Origin: Loktanella sp. 5RATIMAR09 | GTDB lineage: Bacteria > Pseudomonadota > Alphaproteobacteria > Rhodobacterales > Rhodobacteraceae | Length of the DNA stretch: 64,000 nt | Reading direction: 5' to 3' | Assembly (NCBI RefSeq): GCF_001419985.1 | Contig: NZ_LJAL01000006.1 | Coordinates: 124,001-188,000, forward strand | Part shown: positions 57,431 to 64,000 of the stretch, piece after piece | How positions within the stretch are numbered: the first letter of the stretch is position 1 | How the letters are laid out: every line of letters starts with the position of its first letter | The notes under the pieces: model-generated | Told to the model about the DNA's origin: nothing | What the model saw: only the letters and a program-made list of their open reading frames with translations | Database searches by the model: none | Made by a program: the position numbers and the translations under genes

Positions 57431-57892
57431 CTGACTGTCCTTACTGTGTTACCCTTATTGCTGCACCTTTCGCGCGGGCACCACAAGCAAGGCTTGCACC
57501 CAGATACCTCTGGACCGGCCAAAAAGAATCGCGTCGATTCCCACCGCATTTCTTGACAGAATCGGCAAAATACTGGGTTTCGGCCGTTGCTGCACAGCAT
57601 TGCAACGACGCAAAGTACAGAAAACGCGGGATTTCAGCTTGGACGAAACGCGCGCCTGAACGGGTTGGGGCACGGGGTCTTAAAGCCGTAGGTTTCCAGT
57701 TAAAACAAAGGAAAATAGGCGATTTCCCGCCGGTCACTGTTTCTGCGCTCTTACCCAATGGCCCCTAGTGAGAAAGATTAAGAACCACTAAACAACAAGT
57801 TAGTGTCACTTTTTGGCCTAATTTGAATGAGACGAAGATGATCGAAGACGAACGACCGTCGTGTGAGTGATGTTTGAAAGCTGGGTAGACAG
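57431..57892. other. Long divergent intergenic region before the kinase operon
   Basis: 462 bases between the GAPDH-like gene (minus) and the kinase gene (plus), the longest gene-free stretch in the window. A TTGACA at 57553-57558 could be a -35 element for the plus strand but lacks a good -10 at the proper distance. TTAA-N7-TAAA at 57778-57792 is a near match to a CtrA box (TTAA-N7-TTAA). Weak open frames such as 57441-57758 on the minus strand show no family resemblance. It probably holds two divergent promoters. Confidence 0.5.
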
Positions 57893-60187
57893 ATGGCGAA
57901 GCCGCAAATGAAAGAAGATACGACTGAAAAGGATAGCTTCGTTGATGAGCTCAAGCCGGGCACAAAGCTGATGCACGGCCAGTATACAATCGAAAGCTTT
58001 CTGAATGCAGGTGGTTTCGGCATCACTTATCTGGCCAAGGATAGCCTTGATCGCAAAGTCGTCATCAAGGAATGCTTCCCCGGTGCCTTCTGCCGTCGCA
58101 GCCGCTATGTGGTGCAGGCCCGTTCGCGCGCCCACCAGAACGAGCTGAAGTCGATTGTTCGCCTGTTTGTTCAAGAGGCCCGCAGCCTCGCAAAGCTGAA
58201 CCACCCGAATATTGTTGGTGTGCATCAGGTATTCGAAGACAATGAAACCGCCTACATGGCGTTGGATTTTGTAACGGGCCGCGATCTTCTCGATACGATC
58301 GAAGATCCAAATCACGGCCTGAACGCAACGCAGATCAAATCAATCCTCAAGGAAGTGTTGGGCGCGGTCGGATTTATCCATGACCAAGGCATCCTGCACC
58401 GCGATATCTCGCCGGACAACATCCTGATCAACAAAGATTTTCATCCTGTATTGATCGACTTTGGCGCCGCCCGCGAGGAAGCAACGAAACAAAGCCGTGT
58501 TCTCTCGGCATTGCGCGTTGTAAAAGATGGCTACTCACCACAAGAGTTCTACATTGCAGGTTCCGAGCAGAGCCCCAGCAGTGATCTCTATGCCCTCGGC
58601 GCCTCTTTCTACCACCTGATCAACGGTGAAGTGCCACCGAATTCACAGGCCCGTTTGGCTGCAATCGCATCCGGCGAACCAGACCCGTATCAGCCGCTTG
58701 CGGGTCGTTTCGACGAATATGAGGCTTCTTTCCTCACTGCGATGGACAAAGCCCTTGCTGTCCTGCCAAAAGACCGCGTCCAGTCTGCGAAAGAATGGAT
58801 CGAGATCATGGAAGGCGGGCAAAGCAACGTCACGCCACTGAAAGTTGGCGCGACAGCCGCAGCCGAGCCACAAAAGACCGCGACAAAAGCGCCGGTTGCC
58901 GCTGCTGCAGCCAAGAAATCGAACATGCCGATACTGCTGGGTTCTGCTGCCGCAGTCGCCCTGCTGGTCGGCGTCGGCGTTATGACAATGACCGGTGGCG
59001 AAGATGCACCGGTTGTCGCACAAGACCCTGTCGCAACCGCGGCACCTGCGACTGTTGAAGCACCGGTTGTTGCCGAAGCACCTGCCGCGCCTGCCGTTGC
59101 ACCAGCGCCAGCGCCCGCCCCTGAAGTGGCCGCCGAACCTGTCGTAACCGAAGAGCCAGCCTTCCTTGCGCCACCCGCCGAGGAGTCTGCACCAGCCGTT
59201 GCGGAGCCAGCACCATCCGATGCAGAGCAATTGGCAGCGTCAATTGCGGCAGAGCAAACCCCTGCCATCACACAAGAGCCAGCACCAGAAGAGACAGCAA
59301 TCGTCCCGCCAGTGGTTATCGAACCCCCTGTCGCGGCCGTTACTCCGGCACCTGCAATTCGCCCTGCGGCACGCCCTGAAAGCGTTGAAATCGCGGCATT
59401 GCCTGCGCCAGAGCCGCTGCCAGAGCCTGTCGCGACGCCACAGCCTGCGGCCGATCAGCCTGTATCCGGTGACGTGTTGGCAACTGCAAACCGTCCGGTG
59501 GAAGCATCCGAAATTGCGCCCGTCGCCCTGCCGACGACACCTGAAAACGTTGAAAGCGTCGGGTCCGGTCCCACGGTCGAGATTTCTGCCGTAACGCCCG
59601 GAAATGAATTGCCGCCTGCGACAGTGAGCGGGTCCTGGACTGTCCAGCTGCCTTTCACAGCTGCCGGTGACCAGTCGAACATCGTGGCCGAAGCCGGCCT
59701 GATTTCTCCTGTCTGGGTTGAGCCCGGGCTTGTGATTGTGGCCGTGAACGGCGTTGAGATCGATGCGATCTCGGACATTCCAGCGGCACTGCGCCAGCAA
59801 ATCGGTGACGGCGAAGTCGCACCTACAATTCCAGTGTCATTCAACACGATCAAGCCATCAACCGGTGATTTCGTGCAGTATAACTGGGTTGTTCCGGTCG
59901 TGCAGAATGTCACGCTTGTCGATGGGACCGCATTCCAGACTGCGTTCTCCGGAACAGGCTGGACGACATCGGTAGTTGCGCTTGATGGCGTCGAATCCGG
60001 CGGCCTGCAAGTGGGCGATGTGATCACATCCTACATCTCGACTGGTGAAACGATTGATCAACGCGACTCGATTATGAACATTTTTGAACGAGAGCTCGCG
60101 AACGGAACGGAACAATTCAGTTTCGCTGTGCAGCGTGACGGTGGCCTTTGGGTAGCGTCGCACACTGTATCGGACGCGGCGGAGTAA
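57893..60187 (+). CDS. Membrane-anchored Hanks-type Ser/Thr kinase with PDZ-like extracytoplasmic domain
   Basis: 764 residues. An N-terminal kinase domain (about 30-300) has a Gly-rich loop NAGGFGITYLA, catalytic Lys59 in VVIKE, HRDISPDN with Asp171, and DFG at 189-191. The usual HRDxKxxN has Ser in place of Lys here. A membrane helix (about 344-366) follows, then a long Ala/Pro/Glu-rich linker and a C-terminal region (about 570-764) with two PDZ-like units (GLVIVAVNGVEIDAI; GWTTSVVALDG then GLQVGDVITSYI). It likely phosphorylates threonines in the cytoplasm in response to an envelope signal. First gene of the operon. Confidence 0.88.
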   Translation: MAKPQMKEDTTEKDSFVDELKPGTKLMHGQYTIESFLNAGGFGITYLAKDSLDRKVVIKECFPGAFCRRSRYVVQARSRAHQNELKSIVRLFVQEARSLAKLNHPNIVGVHQVFEDNETAYMALDFVTGRDLLDTIEDPNHGLNATQIKSILKEVLGAVGFIHDQGILHRDISPDNILINKDFHPVLIDFGAAREEATKQSRVLSALRVVKDGYSPQEFYIAGSEQSPSSDLYALGASFYHLINGEVPPNSQARLAAIASGEPDPYQPLAGRFDEYEASFLTAMDKALAVLPKDRVQSAKEWIEIMEGGQSNVTPLKVGATAAAEPQKTATKAPVAAAAAKKSNMPILLGSAAAVALLVGVGVMTMTGGEDAPVVAQDPVATAAPATVEAPVVAEAPAAPAVAPAPAPAPEVAAEPVVTEEPAFLAPPAEESAPAVAEPAPSDAEQLAASIAAEQTPAITQEPAPEETAIVPPVVIEPPVAAVTPAPAIRPAARPESVEIAALPAPEPLPEPVATPQPAADQPVSGDVLATANRPVEASEIAPVALPTTPENVESVGSGPTVEISAVTPGNELPPATVSGSWTVQLPFTAAGDQSNIVAEAGLISPVWVEPGLVIVAVNGVEIDAISDIPAALRQQIGDGEVAPTIPVSFNTIKPSTGDFVQYNWVVPVVQNVTLVDGTAFQTAFSGTGWTTSVVALDGVESGGLQVGDVITSYISTGETIDQRDSIMNIFERELANGTEQFSFAVQRDGGLWVASHTVSDAAE

Positions 60188-60245
60188 AACATGTCATTAT
60201 GGTCCGTCAGGACCGCAAGGCATCAGTAAATTGGAGGGTAGCAAG

Positions 60246-61103
60246 ATGAAATTCATTCGTGATCTACTTGGAAAGAAGCGTAGCGAAACAAATCCACGGC
60301 GCGCAAGCTCTGTAGAATCGTTGGAACAATCCTATCGCGACACGATCGGATCAATGGTGGATGAGGCCGCGCCTTTGGGCAAACCTCCTTTCGCGACACC
60401 TCCTGCGGCAGAGGCCCCAACAGATGTGCGGGTTGTTACCGCAGAGCAGGCCCCGGCAGCGCCATCAGCGCCTGCGGCCGTGAATATCTGGGATCTGGAA
60501 GATGACGGAACATCGACCGCCCTTCCCGAACCCACAACGCCGGTTGCGCCTGCTCGCCCCCTTGCTGCACCTGTTGCAGACCAAGCGGTTGCTTCTGCAG
60601 CGGCAGCACGGTCACCCGCACGGTCACGCCGGACGAAAACACGCCTGATCGGGTTTGAAAAATCCGATGGGGATGTTGTTGATCTGTTCAACGATGCCCA
60701 AAAAGCCGCACCAACCAAAAGCGTGCGTTTCCCTGTGGGTTGGATTGTTGTCGCCGAGGGCCCAGGCCGTGGCGAAAGTTTTTCCCTGATGGCGGGCATG
60801 TCACAGATTGGCCGTGGCGAGGATCAGGCGATCCAGCTTGATTTTGGCGATAACTCGATCTCGCGTTCGAACCACGCCGCGATCGTTTTTGACCCCGACA
60901 CCAAGGAATTCCTGCTCGGACATGGCGGCAAGTCGAATATTGTGCGCCTGAACGACAAGCCTTTGATCAGCAACGAGACACTGAAAACGGGTGACGTTAT
61001 CCGGATCGGTGAAACCGTGCTGCGGTTTGTTGCACTGTGCGACAAATCATTCAACTGGTCCGATGGTGCGACCGAGGAGGACGAAGATGTGGCGATCGCC
61101 TGA
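60246..61103 (+). CDS. FHA-domain protein
   Basis: 285 residues. An N-terminal basic part (MKFIRDLLGKKRSE), a long Ala/Pro-rich linker (about 45-120), and a C-terminal FHA domain (about 163-265) with the phosphothreonine-binding IGRGEDQ and SISRSNHAAI. FHA domains read phosphothreonine, so this protein may bind targets of the upstream kinase. ATG 60246 follows GGAGGG; the TTG at 60231 is rejected. The downstream phosphatase overlaps by 17 bases. Confidence 0.9.
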   Translation: MKFIRDLLGKKRSETNPRRASSVESLEQSYRDTIGSMVDEAAPLGKPPFATPPAAEAPTDVRVVTAEQAPAAPSAPAAVNIWDLEDDGTSTALPEPTTPVAPARPLAAPVADQAVASAAAARSPARSRRTKTRLIGFEKSDGDVVDLFNDAQKAAPTKSVRFPVGWIVVAEGPGRGESFSLMAGMSQIGRGEDQAIQLDFGDNSISRSNHAAIVFDPDTKEFLLGHGGKSNIVRLNDKPLISNETLKTGDVIRIGETVLRFVALCDKSFNWSDGATEEDEDVAIA

Positions 61104-62142
61104 ACCACGTTTTGACGTCGCATCTGCGATCTGTCAGGGCGGGCGTGACTATCAAGAGGACGCAATCGTCACTGATTTCCCGTTCGGGTCGGATAGTGGT
61201 GTTGTTGTACTTGCCGACGGCATGGGTGGCCATGCTGCCGGTGATGTCGCCAGCAAGATTGTCGTCACCGAAGTCTTTAGCGAGCTTAAGTTCGAAAGCG
61301 CGAATTTCGCCGATTTCGAAGGTGAGATCCCTCGTTTCCTGACCGAAGCTGCAGCCAACGCAAACAGCTACGTGCGTGAACATGTGCAAGCGCATCCCGA
61401 AACACGCGGCATGGGGGCGACACTTGTTTCTGTCGTTCTGGTCGAGAACCGCATGTATTGGATGTCGATCGGCGACAGCCCCTTGTACCATTATCGCAAT
61501 GGCACGATGAAGCAGCTGAACGAAGATCATTCGATGGCGCCACAGATCGACTTTATGGTCCAGCAGGGTTTGCTCGATGAGGCGGCTGGCAAAAACCATC
61601 CTGACCGCAACTGTCTGACATCGGTGATCCTGGGTGATCGCGTGACGAAATCGGATTGTCCGAAAGCGCCGTTCGAATTGCAGGTTGGTGATATCGTCGT
61701 CGTTTCAAGTGACGGCCTGCAATATCTGGAAGATGCCAAGATCCAGAAGATCCTGCACCGCTATCGCCGCAAGAAAGCCGCCGAGATTGCGGGCTATCTG
61801 TTAGAGGCAATCGAGGCGCTGGCCGACCCCGATCAGGACAATTGCACGTTCTCGGTGATCAAGCTGAATCACAACAAGCCGGTGATCCGCGCAATTCGGG
61901 CCAAGCCGGTTGGTCATGTGGATCATCAGACCTCGACTGTTACCCGTGTGGTCGAACTGGACGACATTGAAAAGGTTGCGGCAAAAGCAAAAAAGCCCAA
62001 AGAGGTCGCAGCGATGAGTGCGCCGACCGTGATTAAGGAAGTCAGACCCCTCAAAAAGGTCGAACTGAATGATGAAACCGATTTGACACAGGAGGTTGAT
62101 GCGGCTGAGCCGCCGGCTAAGATAGCCGCCGGAGGCAAGTAA
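61087..62142 (+). CDS. PP2C-family protein phosphatase
   Basis: 351 residues. Complete PP2C core: RDYQEDAIV with metal Asp25, ADGMGGHAAGD near 43-53, MGATLVSVVL, IGDSPLYHY, SSDGL and DQDNCTF. It should dephosphorylate phospho-Ser/Thr in partner proteins and so reverse the kinase. The ~100-residue C-terminal tail is Lys/Glu/Val-rich, a low-complexity extension. Overlaps the FHA gene by 17 bases, with GAGGAGGACG upstream of ATG 61087. The GTPase ATG shares the last A of its TAA. Confidence 0.93.
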   Translation: MWRSPEPRFDVASAICQGGRDYQEDAIVTDFPFGSDSGVVVLADGMGGHAAGDVASKIVVTEVFSELKFESANFADFEGEIPRFLTEAAANANSYVREHVQAHPETRGMGATLVSVVLVENRMYWMSIGDSPLYHYRNGTMKQLNEDHSMAPQIDFMVQQGLLDEAAGKNHPDRNCLTSVILGDRVTKSDCPKAPFELQVGDIVVVSSDGLQYLEDAKIQKILHRYRRKKAAEIAGYLLEAIEALADPDQDNCTFSVIKLNHNKPVIRAIRAKPVGHVDHQTSTVTRVVELDDIEKVAAKAKKPKEVAAMSAPTVIKEVRPLKKVELNDETDLTQEVDAAEPPAKIAAGGK

Positions 62143-63629
62143 TGTCGAATCAATCACTGGGAAACCGGGTTCAAACGGAATTGAAGCAGGCCGTGCTAAG
62201 TGGCCTGCTTCCTGATTCTGACCATGAAAAAGCGGAACTGCTGCTGGAGCGCCTGCAAAAGCCGGTGCGCCTGGCCATTCTTGGCATGCCTGAATCCGGC
62301 AAATCCAGATTGCTGAACTTGCTCGTGGGCGCAGATGTGATCCCACAGGGCGTGCATCTGCCAACGATGCAACTGGTTTATGGCGAGAATGAAAAATCGG
62401 TCTGCACGCTCGCTGATGGATCCAAAGAAGAATTCAATGCCGTCGATGCCGATATGATCGCAGGCCTGTCCCCGGTTTTTGTTGAAATGCAAATGCCTCT
62501 GCCCGCCCTGAACAAGATTTCGGTTCTGGAAGTCGTGGCCCCCAATGACACGAACGCCGTGCACCGTGCGTCGCAGTGGGCCTCCAAGCGCACGGACGTT
62601 GCACTTTGGTGCACGCGCGGCTTTACCGAGCCTGAACAACGCATTTGGGCCACGATGCCTGACCTGATCAAGGATCACGCGTTCTGCATGGTCACGCATG
62701 CCGATTTTCTCAAAGCGCAAGGGCTCTACGAGGCCGCGGTCGGCGCAATCTCTGCCGCTGCAGGGGATGAGTTCAATGCGGTACTTGCAATCGCCACGAA
62801 CCAGGCACTTTCAGCGCGGCGTGCGGATGGCAGTGTCGACAAGGATGTCATGCGCGAAAGCGGTGGTTCTGCCCTCATCTCGGCTGTGCTGAAACAGGTA
62901 GAGCACGGCCGCCAGTCCGCAGTGGATCAGGCTGATATCCTGCTGCACCAGTATGCCGATCTGCTGGCCCCCTTAAAAGATGCTCCTGTTTCGCCAGACG
63001 TGAGCACACCACCAGAGCCTACACCAACACCGGAAACAGTGGCCGCCAAAGAGCCTGCCGCGCCAGTTGCTGTTCCCGAGACGGCACAAGCAGAAGCACC
63101 AAAACCGGCCGCAGGCCTGTCTGAAACAAAGCCAGCCACACGAGACGCGATTTCACGACTGCGCGAGATCGCCGCGCGCAAGAACGTATCCCGCGACCTC
63201 GCATTCGAAGAAGCCGCAAAACCTTCGGAAACGCCCGCAACAGAACCAGAACCTGAACCTGAGGCGCAGCCATCTGTCGATGCTGCGGCCGAACCGTTGC
63301 ACCCCGCCACGCGCGACGCCTATGAGCATGTCATCAGCTACCTCGAGGCACGCGGGGCAGAACTTGCATCTGTATTGGAGGAACAAGGTCAGGATGGACC
63401 TGTCAAAGTCATGACAATGGCTGTGGACCAGATCCAGTGGCTATGTGACTATCTGAACGAAAACGGTGATGCCTCGGACGTATCACTGCAACGCACCCGC
63501 GACACCGCTTTCGATGCCGCAGACATGGTACAATTGATGCAGATGGAAAAACAAGGAACAGCGGCCCTTGAAGCGATAAGCCTGATGCTCCAGATTAAGC
63601 GTGAGCTACAGGCTGACCTGGCTGCGTAA
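62142..63629 (+). CDS. Dynamin-like or degenerate P-loop GTPase
   Basis: 495 residues. The P-loop GMPESGKS (48-55) lies after an N-terminal helix. Switch I is suggested by LPTMQL near 74. The G3 segment reads VVAPND (131-136) instead of DxxG, and the G4 segment is THAD (185-188) rather than NKxD. An Ala/Pro/Glu-rich linker (about 290-385) leads to a C-terminal helical part (about 390-495) that could be an assembly domain. It starts at ATG 62142, sharing one base with the phosphatase stop. Dynamin-like folding is inferred from the P-loop and helical tail. Confidence 0.72.
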   Translation: MSNQSLGNRVQTELKQAVLSGLLPDSDHEKAELLLERLQKPVRLAILGMPESGKSRLLNLLVGADVIPQGVHLPTMQLVYGENEKSVCTLADGSKEEFNAVDADMIAGLSPVFVEMQMPLPALNKISVLEVVAPNDTNAVHRASQWASKRTDVALWCTRGFTEPEQRIWATMPDLIKDHAFCMVTHADFLKAQGLYEAAVGAISAAAGDEFNAVLAIATNQALSARRADGSVDKDVMRESGGSALISAVLKQVEHGRQSAVDQADILLHQYADLLAPLKDAPVSPDVSTPPEPTPTPETVAAKEPAAPVAVPETAQAEAPKPAAGLSETKPATRDAISRLREIAARKNVSRDLAFEEAAKPSETPATEPEPEPEAQPSVDAAAEPLHPATRDAYEHVISYLEARGAELASVLEEQGQDGPVKVMTMAVDQIQWLCDYLNENGDASDVSLQRTRDTAFDAADMVQLMQMEKQGTAALEAISLMLQIKRELQADLAA

Positions 63630-63789
63630 CCTGCGTTGTTGCTTGGTAAAAATTTAAGCAAGCCGCCATACTTTTGCCGCGCGGATCTGTTTCCATTATG
63701 GCAATAAAGATGGTGCTTTTCTTGCTATTTAGCGACGAGCGGGACCACAGGACGCCGTGGTTTTATGAATGTGTTAAGGACGGACAAGG

Positions 63790-64000
63790 ATGAAGATGGA
63801 AGAGGTCGCAAATGGGGATGGTCTTGCAATCCCGCCGGAGCAACTCCCCTTCATGCGCCTTGGGCTGGAGAAGCTGGACCGTTTCCACGACGAAGTCGTC
63901 GATCTGGAGGCAACGCTGGGCGATGTCGTAAAGCTTGGCGGCCAGGATGCAGAAAAGAAAGCCTCTAAGCTTATCAAGCAGTTACGCGCTTTTGAACCAA
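63790..64000 (+). CDS. N-terminus of a probable dynamin-family GTPase, cut by window
   Basis: 70 residues are visible from ATG 63790 to the window end. They are mainly helical (LPFMRLGLEKLDRFHDEVVDLEATLGDVV, with a long Lys-rich helix KKASKLIKQLRAFEP). In several Rhodobacterales dynamins, an FEP triplet directly precedes the beta strand and P-loop; that is recalled from memory, not checked. A ribosome site (ACAAGGA) precedes the ATG. If confirmed, this would be a second GTPase paired with the one at 62142. Confidence 0.5.
   Translation, partial: MKMEEVANGDGLAIPPEQLPFMRLGLEKLDRFHDEVVDLEATLGDVVKLGGQDAEKKASKLIKQLRAFEP

Noticed and set aside
57893..64000. Type VI secretion assignment of the kinase-FHA-phosphatase operon
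   Set aside because: PpkA/PppA/Fha-like functions are present, but no tss, hcp or vgrG gene is visible and GTPases are not T6SS parts; left open as a new system.

Overview
The window looks like chromosomal DNA of a marine Roseobacter-type alphaproteobacterium (Rhodobacterales). The evidence is the moderately high G+C by eye, dense gene packing with many 4-base start/stop overlaps, and characteristic neighbourhoods: dgcN-dgcA-dat, glnK-amtB, accD-folC, moaE-moaD-pgsA near uvrC, phaA-phaB, and a DUF465 protein. No rRNA, tRNA, CRISPR array, transposase or phage gene was seen. I count 69 protein genes, two of them cut by the window edges (D-amino acid transaminase at the left, a probable GTPase at the right), and two short genes of 55 residues (53690-53857 and 41025-41192).

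Layout. 1-2.8 kb: a minus-strand operon for D-glutamate / D-amino acid catabolism. 3-4.7 kb: ammonium sensing and uptake (glnK-amtB). 4.9-13 kb: a bifunctional penicillin-binding protein, RidA, a glycerophosphodiesterase, a GNAT/DUF482 protein, a pterin dehydratase, an MscS channel, a peroxiredoxin, a ferredoxin-reductase-like flavoprotein and rsmD. 14-20.5 kb: minus-strand ispE, a TPR protein, folC-accD and a CPBP protease. 20.6-26 kb: ilvD, a lipoprotein, a roseobacter-specific pair, a fasciclin lipoprotein and an acyltransferase with an altered active site. 25.8-31.9 kb: a TIM-barrel isomerase, a fatty acid desaturase, an FMN/FAD/Fe-S dienoyl-CoA-reductase-like enzyme, a LysR regulator and a diguanylate cyclase. 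31.9-34.9 kb: a tightly overlapped minus operon (molybdopterin-binding protein, GNAT, AhpD-like, OmpA-like). 34.9-41.2 kb: sfsA, map, an orphan TRAP binding protein, a PAP2 protein, polyprenyl synthase and an N6-methyltransferase. 41.2-44.9 kb: phaB/phaA, a degenerate EAL protein and tag. 44.9-52.6 kb: moaE-moaD-pgsA, an opposing xanthine-oxidase-family molybdenum hydroxylase operon with its own MoaD-like protein, and uvrC. 52.9-57.4 kb: a pteridine-reductase-like SDR, a small membrane zinc-ribbon protein, a SppA-like protease, an ABC-2 exporter and a GAPDH-like enzyme.

57.9-64 kb is the most unusual part. A plus-strand operon encodes a membrane-anchored Hanks-type kinase with an extracytoplasmic PDZ-like tail, an FHA protein, a PP2C phosphatase, a dynamin-like or degenerate GTPase and, cut by the window edge, a protein whose N-terminus looks like a second dynamin-type GTPase. 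Kinase, phosphatase and phosphothreonine reader together with GTPases suggest a phosphorylation-controlled membrane-remodelling or stress system. No type VI secretion or tellurium-resistance gene is visible to explain it.

Coordinates include the stop codon. Families were assigned by reading motifs; no database search was run.
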